64,000 nucleotides of DNA from Lampris incognitus (GCF_029633865.1 NC_079212.1:80940672-81004671), one strand, 5' to 3'. Counted from the first letter of the stretch, positions 9,108 to 21,856 are shown. Program-made: numbers and translations. Notes: a model not told the origin generated them from the letters alone.

Positions 9108-12056
9108 CAGGCCCGTAGGCAGAAACATATTTTGGGGGGGGGGTCGGGCAACACTGCCGAAAGCTACCGGTAAATAAAATTCCCACAATGTATACTACAG
9201 CCTAATACCCAACCGTATGGTAAATGTCAACGTATTAATGGCCCATAGATAATCATCAATGCATTAATAAATAAAAATGGGTCTTACCTTATAAAAGCAG
9301 GTCCAATCGTCTTTTTTGTCTGCAAAAGATGTCCAGTACCTCTTCCGGCGTCACCACAATGTCTCTGTGCTCCGAGAGCAATGTCAGTCCATTAAGCCGT
9401 CTTTCCATCATTGTACTGCGCATTTTGTCCTTGATCCTTCCCAGACGGGAAAAACTTCTCTCGACATGGGCACTGGTGACAGGAAGCGTGGTCAAAACGC
9501 AGAGAAACTTGAAGATGCTTGGAAACAACTCACTGTTACAGGCATTTAATGCCTCAATGGCATTTTGTGGAACATAAGTTGCATCTTTCCATTTATCCCG
9601 CCAGGTGTCAATTTCTGACTTTACAACTTCCAGATGCGGTGACACTTCATCAGGATACAGGTTGGAGAGCGCTTTAGCTGAGCTGTCGTTCAGCATGCTG
9701 ACCTTAGATGACAGTAAGGAGCAGAGGTTGGAGATCACATATCTGTGTTTGCTGAAGCGTTCCTTCATCTGTGATGAATAAAAGTCAAGCATGACTATGA
9801 GAAGCTTTTGCCGGTAGTGATTTTCACAGGCCTCCAATGGATCCTCATTGCAGTCCATGCCTCTTCGTGGTCGAAATTCAACCCCATACTTGGCTGCTTG
9901 GGAAGAGGTCTTTTGGAAAATCTGCCTGAACTCCATCTCAGAGTTAGCCCTCATCTCATCTACCTGCTTAATAACAGCATCAGCAGCTGAAACGCAACTC
10001 ACCAAGTCACAATTTTCCTTCTGAAGGAAGGTGGACAGGTGGTAGGTTTTTGCAAGCATCTTCTCACTCACATTCATGGACAGCATGAATTCTGCATTAT
10101 CAATTGAATTAAAGAGCTGAGTGGCTTTGACAGATGTGTCCCCTGTGAAGGTTTCACCGATTTTCTGCAGGCTGGATCGCACAGGGTCTAAAAGCTCGTT
10201 GAATGTAAATATTGCGTCGTGGCGTTCGACCCATCTCGTTTCACAGAACTTCGTCAGTCGCGTTTTCTTGCAGTCGGGTAAAAGACGCTCCGTCTCGTGT
10301 CGCAGACTGCATGCAGACCGCAAAGCCGAATCATGGAAAAAAGTGCAGATTTACGAGACAATTCTAAAGCAATTTCGCACCATTTGTACAGTGCAGCACT
10401 TGTTTAGGACCAAATTCAAACTGTGGCTGACACAGTGCACATAAACTGCTTGCTTGTGCTTCTCTTTGATTTTAGCTTGGGCACCATGTAAACGGACACT
10501 CGTGGCAGATGCGCCGTCGTATCCCTGGCCACTTAAAAACTGTAAATCAACGCCTGCATTTGTCAACTGACTTTCCATTGAATTGGCAATTGCCTCCCCG
10601 GTTAACTTCTCGATATCAACAAAGGACAAAAAATCCTCTCTGATGCTATATTGGCTGTCATGCTGGTTCACGTATCTGACACAGACAGAAAGCTGCTCCC
10701 GCCCTGAAACATCTTTCATTTCATCTGCCAACACAGCGAAACACTGCACGGAGTTTACTTTCTGCACCAGTTTGTTTGTTATCACATCTCCAATTATGCT
10801 GATTATTTCATTTTGTACATCAGGACTGCACTAGCTAGCGTTTGCTGCACATTTACTCAAGTGTTGTAACAGTACTGTGTCGCCAGATGTAGCCCTAAAC
10901 CTGAGTAAAGCCCTGAAATTTCCGTCATTGTGAGTTGGCTCATTCAATGTCACTGGTCCTGAATCAATATCACCTCTCAGGGCGAGTTCTTGGCAACCGC
11001 AAAAAAATCAACGTTGCAATGATGCTTTTGAGTTTTTCTCTGTTTTCTTGGACTCGCTTTTTTCTCTCTGAATCTAGCCTCAGTGAAAGTGCATCCATTT
11101 TATTGTTGAGAAACATTTGGAAATTGTCCGCTTTCAAACTTGCATCCTTGTGATATGCCTTTTGTGCATGGTCTTTGAACTTCTCTAAAGCATGTTTCCA
11201 GTCTGAGAAGTAGACATTAATTAGCTTGCCTGCTTTCTGTTCCCTCCCTTGCCCACATGCTCGACTGCAAACGCAACACAGTGCTTACAAAAACAACCGC
11301 CGGACCTTGTTGAGTATACTAGCCAGCTAAACTGGTCAATCCCATGACGTTGGAAACGTAGTTTACCTCCTAGTTTTGTAGGGAATGTTTGTCCGATATT
11401 GGCCGTCCAGTCCAGTGAGTATATTTCTCTTCTCTGTTTGTCTGATATTTTCCCACCAATATAATCCTCAAAGTCGTGTGAAAACGTTTCCGAGGTAGAG
11501 GACGGCGGGTCTGCTAACTCTGGCTCCGTTTCCGAGGAGGAGGGCATTGGGTCTGCTAACACTTGCTCCGGAAAATCGGTAACGTTAGTGACCAGATCAT
11601 CTGTAATGTTCTTTTTTTTTCTTTTTTGAGTCGGGACACGTTGAAACAAAAAAATCACTGATTTTACGAATATTAACTTTACTGCTCTTGCCTGATTTAC
11701 AGGTAGCTTTCGGCGGCTCCATTGCTTTTGAAAAGCAAACTATAGATCGACCATTTAGCTAGCATAACCAGTGGCAGGTTGCTTAGCTGACTCGTCAGAC
11801 CCCTGAGCCAATCAAAAGCGTGTGATTTTATTTGTTTTACGAAACAGACCAATAAGATACATCATGTTTGGAAACAAATTAACTGACAGGTTTAACACCT
11901 GTCAGTCACGATAGATGCAGTGTATGAGTAGGCTAGAGGGGCGGTGACAAATAATCAAAACGATAACTAAATAATTATTGGTGCCATTTCAGACGGGCCG
12001 TGGGGTTTCGGGGGGGGGGTTCAGACACGAAAACCACCTACCTGGCTACGTGCCTG
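9108..12056 (-). mobile_element. hAT transposon
   Basis: Terminal inverted repeats begin CAGGCCCGTAGGCAG (left) and CAGGCACGTAGCCAG (right, reverse complement). The 8-bp duplication GCTGGGAT flanks it (9100-9107 and 12057-12064), diagnostic of hAT. Its length is 2,949 bp and it encodes a broken minus-strand transposase. It sits in B's 3' LTR. Confidence 0.96.
9289..11658 (-). pseudogene. hAT transposase (ZMYM1/DUF4371-type, broken)
   Basis: Three minus-strand blocks in order make up one transposase. 11221-11658 has an N-terminal low-complexity part and a TTF-type zinc finger (FSWLVYSTRSGGCFCKHC). 10351-10785 has the first catalytic part (CFAVLADEMKDVSGREQ, then GQGYDGASA and HCVSHSLNLVL). 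9289-10323 has the insertion domain and the C-terminal dimerisation block (LTTLPVTSAHVERSFSRL). Linking sequence also reads in shifted frames, with a stop near 11224 and another near 10833. The family is the ZMYM1/THAP-like branch of hAT. Several lesions make it inactive; the inverted repeats are still recognisable. Confidence 0.88.
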
Positions 12057-12236
12057 GCTGGGATGAGTTCGTAGCGAAAAGGACCGTGAGAGGAGGGTCG
12101 CCGCTACTGCGGGGAGGTTACAACACGAACTGACAACGGGCAAGTGGGAGGCCACCAAACTTAAGCCTAGCCCTGATGACTAAGCCCGGCCCTGACGAGT
12201 CGATTGGCTGCCGGCGTGTGGTGGGCGGGGCCACCA
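12057..12236 (-). repeat. B 3' LTR, right piece
   Basis: Resumes after hAT and ends near GGCGGGGCCACCA. It contains ACGAACTGAC (12125-12134), complementary to B's primer site. Confidence 0.88.
12134..12164 (-). promoter_or_regulatory. Predicted core promoter of B (LTR)
   Basis: On the sense strand a TATA-like TTAAGTT begins at 12164, 30 nt upstream of GTCAGTTCGT (starting 12134), the segment complementary to B's primer site. If B is self-primed, transcription starts at or near 12134. Confidence 0.5.
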
Positions 12237-12487
12237 GGCGGAGCCACCAGGCGACTTGCCCAGCTTGTCGGGATGGGAATGATGGAACTCAGTGAGCAGC
12301 CCAGGGTCCAGGATGAGCTGGCGGGAGATCCAGCTACGTTCCTCCGGACCGTAGCCCTCCCAGTCCACCAAATACTGGAACCCCCGCCCTCGGCGCCGGA
12401 CGTCCAGCAGCCGGCGGACCTTCCACTGGGGGTGCCCATCCACGATCTCAGGGGGAGGCGGAGCCGGGGCCGCAGGCATCAGAGGAC
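12180..12487 (-). pseudogene. Element B pol C-terminus (chromodomain)
   Basis: The minus strand reads [12 protein letters not shown], then a chromodomain ([30 protein letters not shown]). The frame runs on into the LTR before its stop at 12180. The upstream part of pol is cut off by C at about 12488. Chromodomains mark the chromovirus branch of Ty3/gypsy and bind modified histones during integration. Confidence 0.88.
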
Positions 12488-12683
12488 TGTGGTGAAGTAA
12501 TACTTGGGGTAGTATTGGTCGAGGATCAATGACCACACCGGGTTATAGAACTCAGGTTTAATCGTGGCTCAGTAGGCAGACGTAATAACCATACATGGTA
12601 GTGGTGTAACCATAATAACAGTCCGGGTAGTACATACCACCTAGTGTAGTTCCAGTGGATATACATGGCGTTATATCACTACA
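12488..12683 (-). repeat. C 3' LTR
   Basis: Sense strand starts TGTAGTGATATAACG directly after the purine tract ACAGGGGGGA and ends near CTTCACCACA. About 196 bp. Confidence 0.7.
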
Positions 12684-12881
12684 TCCCCCCTGTTTAGTTT
12701 TCAATTTTTACACTATCAAAATACTCTAGAACATTCCAATGTGGTACAATCATTGATCACCATTGTGCAGTCATTACACAGAAGCCTTCTCTTTTTTTTT
12801 TTTTTAGACAGCACACTCAGAATTGTCCATCTCAAAAAACAATAAACATATTCAGAGTCCTCCTTTTGTGTGTGATTGTCT

Positions 12882-15800
12882 CTACTCATAGTCCTTGTAG
12901 TGAGCTGGTTTGGAAACAGCTCTTCCATATCTTGTGCGTACTGTCTTGTGTGTTTCACAGGTTTGGCTGGAAGAAGTTCCAGCTGCACGAGTGTCCTGTT
13001 GAGGTTCTGTGAAGCGGGTTCTTGCGCTCCTCAGTGCATGGGGGTGGTGAATTTCCCGCAGGTGGCTCCTGCCACGTCTGAGTTTGTTCCCATTTGATGT
13101 TTGCACAATGTAGCTCCTTGGCTCATCGCACTTTTGTACGACAGTGGCTGGATACCAAGTCCCCTTTTCCTTGTTTAGGACAGATACGTGCTGTCCGGGA
13201 CCGAGTGGAGGTAGTTCTCTGCTGCTGCTGCGGTCATGATGTTCCTTCATGTTTGCTGTTCTCTGCTCCAGGTGGAGTCGGTTTTCCTCCTTGCCTGGGT
13301 CCCCTCGACTCGGCAGCAGGGTGGTGACTGGCCTTCCGAAGATCAGTTCTGCTGGTGATGGTAGTTTACTGTCGATGGGTGTTGCTCTGACCTGTTGTAA
13401 GGCCACTTGTATGTTACCTCCTTGTCTCATGGTTTTCATCACAATGGATTTGATGTGTCGCACATGCCTCTCAATGAATCCATTGCTTTTTGGATAGTGG
13501 GGTGAGCTTGTCACGTGCCTGATTCCCCAGTCAGCCGTGAATTTCTGGAACGCGTGCCCTGTGTACTGGGGTCCATTATCTGTAAGTATCTCGTCAGGCC
13601 TTCCAAAAAGCGACATGTATATTTCCATTTTTTGTGCAACTGCCCGGCTGGACACAGGCATGGGCATTTCATCCACTAGAGGGAACTTAGAATATCTGTC
13701 CACAATCAGTAAATACTGATGTCCATCGATCTCGAATAGATCAGAAGCTAGGGATTGCCATGGTTTTGACGGTGTGTTGTGTGGGTTGACAGGTTGCTTT
13801 GGATTTGCATCCTGATGTTCCACGCATACGCTACATGACCTGCAGACTCTTTCGATGTCATCGTTCATTCTGATCCAGTAGACACCTTCTCTCGCCAGTC
13901 GCCGTGTCTTTTCGATGCCCTGGTGTCCTACATGCAGCTGTTCGAGTATAGAATCAGTCATGGAGTCTGGGATGAGCACCTGTCTGCCTTTGAATAGGAC
14001 TCCTGCTTCAACTGCGAGCTCATCTCTGAATGACCAGTACTCACGTAGTTGTCTTGGTAGAGCTTTGATGTTGTCTGGCCATCCCTGGTGGATCAGCTCT
14101 TTCAGTGCATTGAGTCTGGGGTCGCTGGTGGTTTCCGTGCGGAGTGCGTCCTGTTTCTCGGGAGAGAAGTTTATCATCGCAACAGTGAGCATCTCTGGAT
14201 CCTCGACTTCTGCCTCTATTCCGTCAATGCGCTCGTCCAGCTCGATGTTGCTGTTGTTCTCAGGGTTGGGTAGTCGGCTGAGTGTGTCTGCCAGGACCAT
14301 CTGGTTTCCTGGTCGATACGTGACCTCGTAGTTGTATCCTTGTGTTTTTATCAGCATTCGCTGAAGCCGTGGCGGGGCGGCATGCAGTGGCTTTGTGCAT
14401 ATGGTAACGAGGGGTTTGTGGTCTGTAACTACAATGAATGACTTCCCATACAGGTAGGTATGGTATCGCTGCATTCCATAGACTATGGCCAGCATTTCTC
14501 GCTCTATGTTGCTGTACCTGGATTGGCAGTCGTCCAGTGTCTTTGAGCCAAAAGCTATGGGTCTTTTGTTCTGCACTAATGCCACGCCCAGTCCTTTCTG
14601 TGACGCATCGACCTCAAGTGTCAGAGGTGTGCTTGGATCATAGTACTTCAGGCAGTCATGTTCGTTGATAACTGATTTCAGGTCCTCAAAGCTCTTTTGG
14701 TGGTCAGTGTCCCATGTCCAAGGCACGTCACTTTTCAGCAGCACCCTCAGTGTGTGTGCTTTGTCTGCGAACTTTGGGATGTAGGGTGACAGGTAGGTCA
14801 GCATCCCCAAGAATCTGCTCAGTTCATCTTTGTTCTAGGGTGTCGGCATTTTCTGGATGTCCCTGATTTTGGCTGGGTCAGGTTTGATACCTTTGTCTGT
14901 GTACAGGTTGCCAAAGAATGATATGCTTGTCTGTTTGATTGTGCACTTGTCACTGTTGAACACAATACCTGTCTTGGCTGCTCTCTCCATCAGGTTGGTC
15001 AGGTTCCTGTCATGCTCCTCTTCGCTTGCTCCGTAGACTGCGATATCATCGGCTATGCTGACGACACCGTCGAGCCCATCCAGGATTTGGTCCATCTTTG
15101 CCTGGAAGAGATCTTGAGAGACACTGAGACCAAATGGCAAACGTTTCCAGCAGTATCTACCAAATGGAGTTCGGAATGTGGTTAGCAGTTGTGACTCTTC
15201 CTCTATGTGTATTGACCAATATCCAGCTTTTGCGTCAAGTTTGCTGAATATTTTTGCATTTGCAAACTTCGGGTTCAGTTCCTCCACAGTAGGAATCTTG
15301 TGTGGGCATCTCCTAAGGCTGGCATTAAGCTTTTGGGGGTCTAAGCATATGCGAAGGGAACCGTCTTTCTTTGTGCTGTATGCCAGACTTGAGCACCAGT
15401 CTGTGTGCTGTTCTACTTTTCTTAACACATCTTGTTCGACTAGGTTATTCAGTTCATCTTTCAGTTTGTCTTTGATGTGAATGCTGCACTTACGTGGTGG
15501 GTCTATGAATGGTTCAGCATCCTTTTTCAGGAAGAGCTTGGCCTTTCCACTGAAGTTGCCAATTTTGTCAAACTGGTCTGGGTATGCTCTCTTTAGGTCT
15601 GCACTGTTAGATATGGTCATTTTGGGTTTTGTCTGTCTTGTGTTGACTTTTTTCTGGTTTGCATGTCCTTTCTCGGTCACTGCATCTACATTGACAGTCA
15701 CTAGGTTTAACTGTTCACATGTTGGCAGCCCAACTATGGCTGGCCCTGGTACGTCTACAACATAGAATTTCGCATTGATCCATTTGGATTCTTTGTACTG

Positions 15801-16133
15801 GCATGGAATGTCAGTGGTGCCTAGGCAATGGATGGCGCGACCACTGTATGCAGATAGCCTCCTGTTGGTTTTTTTCAGTCGTTTCTGGGTGCATGCATTT
15901 TCACCGTACATCTGCTTGAAGGTACGCAATGGGAGTGTGTTGCCTGACGCACCTGTGTCTATCTTCAGACGTAGTGTGTATCCACGACCAGGTAGGTCAG
16001 GTGGTGTCACCTTCAGGACTGTGTACGCCTCCTCTCTGGCCGGCTTGCTGTCTATGCTATGCATGCACTTTTCACTGATAGTTATGGAGTGGAACTGTTT
16101 CTGGTAAGTACTTTCGTTCTCAGTCTGTTTCAC
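12882..16133 (-). pseudogene. Element C pol (one nonsense codon)
   Basis: About 1,080 codons on the minus strand, broken only by a TAG at 14832-14834 where the context suggests a mutated Gln codon. Order: protease LKIDTGASGNTLPL; RT with KLDAKAGYWSIHI, PFGLSVSQDLFQ and the catalytic SIADDIAVYG; RNase H (LEVDASQKGLGVALVQ, VTDHKPLVTI); the integrase zinc region (HVGHQGIEKTRR...CRSCSVCVEH); and the integrase core (SLASDLFEIDG, TDNGPQYTG, KSNGFIERHVR). There is no chromodomain; the tail ends KPAHYKDYE. Near-intactness suggests a fairly recent insertion. Confidence 0.92.
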
Positions 16134-16603
16134 TGCTACTCTCTACAGCATGTATGCGCGTCCTGCTCTGTTGCTTTTTGTCTATATAGGTTTTGCGCTT
16201 GTGCTGTTTGTCTTGTGGTGTGTGGGACTTACTTCCCCCGCTCCTGCTCTGCCTTAAGTGTTCCTGGCGCTCTCGTTTGGCCTTCCTGCAGCACCGCTCC
16301 CAGTGACCTTTTGCACCACACGCATTGCGTTCATCATTATATGCAGGACATTGACGTGGTTTGTGGCTTCTCCCACAGTTACGACATATGTGGTCCCTGT
16401 CCACAGCGTGGATTCTCTCATTGTGTGACAGGCTAAGTTTGTCTAACTGTTCATTGCCTGCTGTCAGGGCTTCATATTTTCGTCCCTCGGCCAGAACCTC
16501 TGCTAAGGAATATCCTTTTGGTTTGCTGTATAGATCATTCCTCAGGGCATCATGGGGAGTGCTCGCAATAATAAGCCCAATCATTCGCTCATTAAGCTCT
16601 TCG
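16120..16603 (-). pseudogene. Element C gag, C-terminal part
   Basis: Minus-strand frame ending at 16120, overlapping the start of pol by 14 bp in another frame, as expected for ribosomal frameshifting. It has an LIIASTPHDALRNDL helix, KGYSLAEVLAEGRKYEAL and two zinc-knuckle-like clusters (CRNCGRSHKPRQCPAY, then CGAKGHWERCC; the second lacks one expected Cys). It is cut at its N-terminus by A's LTR at 16604, right after the sense sequence for ELNER. Confidence 0.85.
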
Positions 16604-17376
16604 TGTTATGCTCGCGCACCAGAACCTGACCCGTGTGGCGAAACCCAAGACAGACAGACACGTGATGACTTCTAAGTCTGCAAAGGGGAGTTTTATTGTG
16701 GGAGGGAAATGTATGGTGAAAAAAGGCGTTCTGTTAGTGGGATGTGTGAATAAACTATGTGTGGTGTCCCGTGGTTTGCGTGTATAACTATGTGTGAGTG
16801 TTTTTAGCCAATGTGTGGTGCGGTATGTAAATGACCAGGAGCTGTTGAAGAAATGTGCGTGCACCTGGCGAGAAAGTCCAGTCCGTGATCCAAGAGGGGT
16901 TGTCCGAGAAAGTCCAGTTCCGAAATCCGGGAAGTCGAGTCCGAAAGGAGGGGTCCAGGTAGAGGGACAAGGGGGGAGATCGCAGGAGAGGTCCGGGGAG
17001 AAACGTGAAGGTCGCTGGGGACGAGGGAGACGCGGGGAGCCGTGGAAATCGCGGAGGGAGAGTCTTGGGAGGAAACAGAGACACAAAGATAAGACACTGG
17101 GGAATAAACAGAAAGCAAGGAACGCTGGAGGGCTTATCAGAACTTCACCGCAGGGTTCAGTACGTCGAAGCACTGAGAAACGTTCTGGGAGGCTTCTTGT
17201 AGAAGGCTGCCTGATTGCCACAGGTGTGCCTGATGGATGATGGCAAACACCTGGTGCAGTGCAGCGCTCGTCTCCTCAGAGCGCGAGCCGAGCGCTCGGA
17301 TGTTTCCGGCACGTCCGAGCTGGGGGAGTGGCTTGAACGTGCCGGGGAGGCAGCTCGGGGCGGTGTAACCACAACA
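16604..17376 (-). repeat. A 3' LTR (long form)
   Basis: TGTTATGCTCGC to CCACAACA on the plus strand. It contains an extra 84 bp (about 17062-17150) relative to the other LTR and the solo copy at 5391. Confidence 0.95.
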
Positions 17377-20300
17377 GGACCCCCCCTCCTACGGGAGACA
17401 CCGGGCGACCGTCCGATGGCGTTGGGGTGGGCCCGATAGAACTCCTCCAGGAGTGCGGGGTCGGCCAGGTAGGACCGGTGAACCCAGCTGCGGTCCTCGG
17501 GCCCATAGCCAACCCAGTCCACCAGGTATTGGTACCCACGCCCCCGGCGGCGTACGGCGAGCAGCTGGTCGACATCCCAGACCATGTCACCACCGTCGAG
17601 GACCCTGGGGGGTGGAGGAGCTTGGACAGGGGGAGACAGGGGGCTGGTGGCTACCGGTTTGAGGCGCGAGACATGGAAGACGGGATGGATCTTGAGTGAG
17701 GTAGGGAGATGGAGACGCACCGCCGAAGGGTTGACGATGCGGTCGATGGTGTAGGGACCGACGTAGCGGGGAGCCAGCTTCCGGTTGAGGGTAGGGAGGG
17801 GCAGGTCCCGGGCCAGGAGCCATACCCTCTGGCCAGGTCGATAAGCTGGGGCCGGCACTCTCCTCCGGTTGGCGCTGCGCCGGGCCCGCTCTGTAGCTCG
17901 CAACACAGCGGCCCGGGCGGTCTTCCAAACGCGCCGGCATCGGCGGAGATGGGCCCTCGTGGACGGGACCGCTACCTCCAACTCCTGATGGGGGAACAGA
18001 GGGGGTTGATAGCCCAGGGAACACTCGAAGGGGGACAAACCGGTAGCCGAACTCTCCATGGAGTTGAGCGAGTACTCCACCCAGGGCAGGTACTTGCTCC
18101 AGGAGGCGGGGTTGCTGGTGGTAACGCAACGCAAAGCCGCCTCCAGGGCTTGATTGGCCCGCTCTGCCTGCCCATTGGTCTGGGGGTGATACCCGGAAGA
18201 GAGGCTGACCGTGGCCCCAATCCCCTTACAGAAGGCCTGCCATACCTTCGAAGTGAACTGGGGACCACGGTCAGAGACAATGTCCAGGGGAATCCCATGA
18301 GGTCGGACGACGTGGGAGACGAGAAGGTCCGCCGTCTCGGCTGCAGAGGGGAGTTTGGTGAGGGCAACAAAATGGACGGCCTTGGAAAACCGGTCGACAA
18401 TGGTCAGGATGGTGTCATTGCCTTGGGACACGGGGAGGCCAGTTACAAAGTCCAAGGCAATGTGGGACCAAGGTCGGCCGGGGACAGAAAGGGGGCGCAG
18501 GAGACCTGCTGGAGGGCGATGGAGAGCCTTGCTGCGGGCGCAGGTGGTGCAGGCTGCCACGAACTCTCTGGTGTCTGCCTCCATGGTGGGCCACCAGAAA
18601 CCCCTGCGGATGAAGGCCGCCGTTCGGTAGACACCGGGGTGGCAGGCAAGATGGCTGGAGTGGCCCCACTCCAGCACAAATAGCCGGTTCCGGGGTCCAT
18701 TGCCTGGGTCGGGATGGGCGCGCTGGGCCCTTCTCACCACTGATTCGATGGCCCAGGAGACGACACCCACCACCCGGGCCGGGGGAAGGATGGTGTCTGG
18801 GGCATCAGGGGACCCCTCGGGAAACAGACGGGAGAGGGCGTCTGCCCTGACGTTCTTGGTGCCCGGGCGGTAGGTGAGGGTGAAGTCGAACCGGCTGAAG
18901 AAGAGAGCCCAGCGCGCCTGCCTGGGGTTGAGCCTCTTAGCCGTCCGTACGTAGGTCAGGTTCTTGTGATCGGACCATACGATGAACGGCTGCCCTGCTC
19001 CCTCCAGCCAGTGTCTCCACTCCTCTAGGGCGGCCAGCAACTCCCTGTTGCCGATTCCATAATTCTTCTCCGCAGGACTGAAACGCCGGGAGAAGAAGGC
19101 GCACGGGTGGATCTTCTGGTCCTCCTCCGACCGCTGGGAGAGGACGGCTCCGATGCCCGTGTCCGATGCGTCCACCTCCACGATGAACTGTCTGCACGGG
19201 TCCGGGTGGGCGAGCACCGGAGCCGTTGTGAACAGCCTCTTCAGGGCCAAGAAGGCGGCTTCCGCCTCCGAGGTCCAGGAGAAGGGGCGGAGGTTGGAGG
19301 TGAGTGCAGTGAGGGGGGTGGCCACACGGCTGAACCCCCTGATGAAGCGCTGGTAGAAGTTTGCAAACCCCAGGAAGCGCTGGGGTTGCGTCCTGTTGGT
19401 GGGCCGTGCCCAATCCTCCATCGCTCGGGTCTTCCTGGGGTCAGTGCGGACGAGCCCCTTCTCCACGATGTGGCCAAGGAACTCCACGGAGGCGGAGTGG
19501 AACACGCACTTCTCGGCCTTCATGAAGAGCCTGTTCTCCAGCAGCCGTTGGAGGACCAGGCGGACATGCTGGTGGTGTTCCTCCTCAGTCCTGGAGAACA
19601 CGAGGATGTCATCCAGGTACACCACCGCGAACGTGTTCAGCATGTCCCGGAGCACGTCGTTGACCAATGCCTGGAAGACGGCCGGGGCGTTGGTGAGGCC
19701 GAAGGGCATAACGAGGTACTCGAAATGCCCTAGGTGGGTGTTGAAGGCCGTCTTCCATTCATCCCCTTCCCGGATGCGCACCAGGTGGTACGCGCTGCGC
19801 AGGTCCAGCTTCGTGAACACCGTGGCGTGAGTGAGTGGCTCGAACGTGGAACTCATAAGGGGGAGTGGATATTTATTTTTCACCGTGATATTATTTAACA
19901 TTCGATAATCTATGCAAGGCCTCAGGCTGCCCTCCTTCTTTGCCACAAAAAAGAAGCCCGCCGCCACCGGGGAAGACGAGGGCCTTATGATTCCTGAGGC
20001 CAGGGACTCTGTGATATAATTGCGCATAGCCTCCTTCTCCGGGACGGAGAGGTTATACAACCGACCGGTGGGAAGGGCGGCCCCGGGAAAGAGATCTATG
20101 GCACAATCATAGGGATGGTGAGGGGGGGGGGGAAGTGCACTGTCTTTACTAAATACAGGGGCTAAATCGTGATAAATGGAAGGAACACCAGTGAGATCCG
20201 TGGGAGGAGGCACGGGTCTGAGGCCGCTGGACGGGGAGTGGGCGGAGCGAAGGCAGTTGGCATGACACGCAACGCTCCAACCCAAAATCCGCCCAGTAGA

Positions 20301-20921
20301 CCAAGAGATGTAGGGATCGTGCCGCTCCAACCACGGTCTTCCTAACACCAGGGGCGCTGTGGGGGCGTGCAAAACCAAGAAACGGATAGCTTCCGCGTGA
20401 TTACCCGAAAGAGTGAGGGTGAGGGAAGCAGTGCTGTGTGTGATTTTACCAAGTGAACGACCATCTAGGGCTTGGGCTGTGAGGGGTGTGTCTATGGGGA
20501 CGAGTGGAATGCCGGCCTGCCGGGCCAGCGAGATGTCCATCAAACACTCGTCCGCCCCCGAATCCAGGAGTGCACCAACAGACAGTGAGTGGTTACCCCA
20601 GGTGAGAGTGACCGGAAAAAGGTGGTTGTGCTCCTTCTTGGGCTGGGGCTGAGGAAGGGTCGTCAGGCTCGCTAGGACACCCCTCACTAGTGAGCCGGGT
20701 CTTTTGGGGCGAGTCGGGCAGGCCTTGATATAGTGGCCCGACCTCCCGCAGTAGAGGCAGAGGTGGCCATGCATCCTCTGCTCCCTAACCTCCAGCGGGA
20801 GCCGTGACCGACCCAACTGCATGGGCTCCTCCTCCGGCCTGGATCCAGAAGCCACCCAGGGTTGCGGGGGGTGTGTGTGAGGGTGGAGAGAGCCCACGGG
20901 ACGCTGACCCAGGGAAGGCAC
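17157..20921 (-). CDS. Element A pol polyprotein with zinc knuckle and chromodomain
   Basis: An uninterrupted frame of 1,254 codons; the first in-frame ATG is not necessarily a start, since gag homology continues upstream in another frame. Order: knuckle [14 protein letters not shown]; protease [15 protein letters not shown] with [13 protein letters not shown] and YLDDILVF; RNase [18 protein letters not shown]; the integrase zinc region (H-x3-H...CTTCARSK); the integrase core ([27 protein letters not shown]); a GPY/F module; and chromodomain [17 protein letters not shown]. The frame passes through the purine tract into the 3' LTR and stops at 17157, so the last residues are LTR-encoded. All catalytic residues appear intact. 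Confidence 0.93.
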   Translation of the reverse strand: MPSLGQRPVGSLHPHTHPPQPWVASGSRPEEEPMQLGRSRLPLEVREQRMHGHLCLYCGRSGHYIKACPTRPKRPGSLVRGVLASLTTLPQPQPKKEHNHLFPVTLTWGNHSLSVGALLDSGADECLMDISLARQAGIPLVPIDTPLTAQALDGRSLGKITHSTASLTLTLSGNHAEAIRFLVLHAPTAPLVLGRPWLERHDPYISWSTGRILGWSVACHANCLRSAHSPSSGLRPVPPPTDLTGVPSIYHDLAPVFSKDSALPPPPHHPYDCAIDLFPGAALPTGRLYNLSVPEKEAMRNYITESLASGIIRPSSSPVAAGFFFVAKKEGSLRPCIDYRMLNNITVKNKYPLPLMSSTFEPLTHATVFTKLDLRSAYHLVRIREGDEWKTAFNTHLGHFEYLVMPFGLTNAPAVFQALVNDVLRDMLNTFAVVYLDDILVFSRTEEEHHQHVRLVLQRLLENRLFMKAEKCVFHSASVEFLGHIVEKGLVRTDPRKTRAMEDWARPTNRTQPQRFLGFANFYQRFIRGFSRVATPLTALTSNLRPFSWTSEAEAAFLALKRLFTTAPVLAHPDPCRQFIVEVDASDTGIGAVLSQRSEEDQKIHPCAFFSRRFSPAEKNYGIGNRELLAALEEWRHWLEGAGQPFIVWSDHKNLTYVRTAKRLNPRQARWALFFSRFDFTLTYRPGTKNVRADALSRLFPEGSPDAPDTILPPARVVGVVSWAIESVVRRAQRAHPDPGNGPRNRLFVLEWGHSSHLACHPGVYRTAAFIRRGFWWPTMEADTREFVAACTTCARSKALHRPPAGLLRPLSVPGRPWSHIALDFVTGLPVSQGNDTILTIVDRFSKAVHFVALTKLPSAAETADLLVSHVVRPHGIPLDIVSDRGPQFTSKVWQAFCKGIGATVSLSSGYHPQTNGQAERANQALEAALRCVTTSNPASWSKYLPWVEYSLNSMESSATGLSPFECSLGYQPPLFPHQELEVAVPSTRAHLRRCRRVWKTARAAVLRATERARRSANRRRVPAPAYRPGQRVWLLARDLPLPTLNRKLAPRYVGPYTIDRIVNPSAVRLHLPTSLKIHPVFHVSRLKPVATSPLSPPVQAPPPPRVLDGGDMVWDVDQLLAVRRRGRGYQYLVDWVGYGPEDRSWVHRSYLADPALLEEFYRAHPNAIGRSPGVSRRRGGPVVVTPPRAASPARSSHSPSSDVPETSERSARALRRRALHCTRCLPSSIRHTCGNQAAFYKKPPRTFLSASTY

Positions 20922-21840
20922 CGGTAGGACGGACGGGGGTTGGTCTATGGGAGGGGCCAGCGCGCGGGGCGCGTTCCTGGTGCCGCTCCCGCAGCCGTTC
21001 GTCCATCTGGAGGGCGAGGGTGACGAGCTCGTTGAAGGAGGCAGGGAGGTCCCGAACGATGAGATCTTTGATGGGCTCGCTCAGGCCCCTCCTGTACGCG
21101 CTCTTGAGCGCAGTGTCATCCCACCCACTGTCTGCCGCGAGTATCCTTACCTCCAAGGAATAATCTGCCACCGACCTGGCTCCCTGTTGGATGGAATGGA
21201 GGCGGCCGGCAGCGTCCTGCCCGTCAGCTGGGGGGTCGAACACCAGATTGAACTCGCGGCGGAAGGCACCATAGTCCGAGGCGAGCTGCTCGGTATGGCC
21301 TACCGCCGCTATGGCCCAGCTGAGGGCTTTGCCGGTGAGGAGGGACATGACAAGGGCTACCTTGGTCTCTCCTGTCCTATACCTAGCTGGCTGGTGTTTG
21401 AACAGGAGCTCACACTGACCAAGGAAACCCCTGCACAGCTCGAACTCCCCACCGAAGGCCTTGGGGCAGGGGAGGTTAGGCTCGCACCGGGGGTCCAGTG
21501 GGGGTTGACTCGGAGGAGGGTGAACGTCGGGACCGGAAACGGGGAAACGGGAGGCCGAGCTGGGGGCAGAGACCGAGGCCAGGGCAGGGTGGTCGCTCAT
21601 CCTGGAGACCGCTGTAGAGAGTGCAGCGATCTGCGCGGTGAGGGCATCTAACGCGCTCGTCGCGGCCTGGGAGCCGGACTGAAGATCGCTGATCTCTCCG
21701 GTGACACGGGTGAAGGGAGTGGTAAGCTCTGAGTTGAGAGAGGCAAGTTGGCAACTGTGACTTCTTACTACTGCCTCTAGGGGAACGGGGCTCTGGGGCG
21801 TCACAGGGACCGTCCGCTCCTTGGGTTTGCCTGGGTCCAT
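20785..21840 (-). CDS. Element A gag
   Basis: ATG at 21840, just past the primer site. It has a coiled-coil-like N-terminus, a Pro-rich linker, and a capsid part with [38 protein letters not shown] and [20 protein letters not shown], typical of sushi-like gag. Near 20960 homology shifts to the frame that carries the knuckle and pol, so a single-base indel in a GC-rich run separates gag from the knuckle. This could be a mutation or sequence error; family frameshift sites normally lie after the knuckle. The last 40 or so codons in this frame are probably not native. Confidence 0.85.
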   Translation of the reverse strand: MDPGKPKERTVPVTPQSPVPLEAVVRSHSCQLASLNSELTTPFTRVTGEISDLQSGSQAATSALDALTAQIAALSTAVSRMSDHPALASVSAPSSASRFPVSGPDVHPPPSQPPLDPRCEPNLPCPKAFGGEFELCRGFLGQCELLFKHQPARYRTGETKVALVMSLLTGKALSWAIAAVGHTEQLASDYGAFRREFNLVFDPPADGQDAAGRLHSIQQGARSVADYSLEVRILAADSGWDDTALKSAYRRGLSEPIKDLIVRDLPASFNELVTLALQMDERLRERHQERAPRAGPSHRPTPVRPTGAFPGSASRGLSPPSHTPPATLGGFWIQAGGGAHAVGSVTAPAGG

Positions 21841-21844
21841 AATG

Positions 21845-21854
21845 GCTTCGACGT
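21845..21854 (-). other. Element A self-primer site
   Basis: Sense ACGTCGAAGC starts 2 nt after the 5' LTR. It is the exact complement of GCTTCGACGT in A's own LTR (22331-22340 here; also 17162-17171). No match to a tRNA 3' end was recognised. Confidence 0.75.
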
Positions 21855-21856
21855 TC

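Larger units (their letters stand above)
12488..16603 (-). mobile_element. Gypsy element C (5' end deleted)
   Basis: Minus-strand Ty3/gypsy element with a 3' LTR (about 12488-12683), a purine tract, pol and the C-terminal part of gag. It lacks the gag N-terminus, primer site and 5' LTR, because element A's left LTR abuts it at 16604. It is inserted in B's pol just upstream of the chromodomain. The left LTR edge could be 12488 or 12493; the lost partner LTR prevents a duplication check. Confidence 0.85.
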
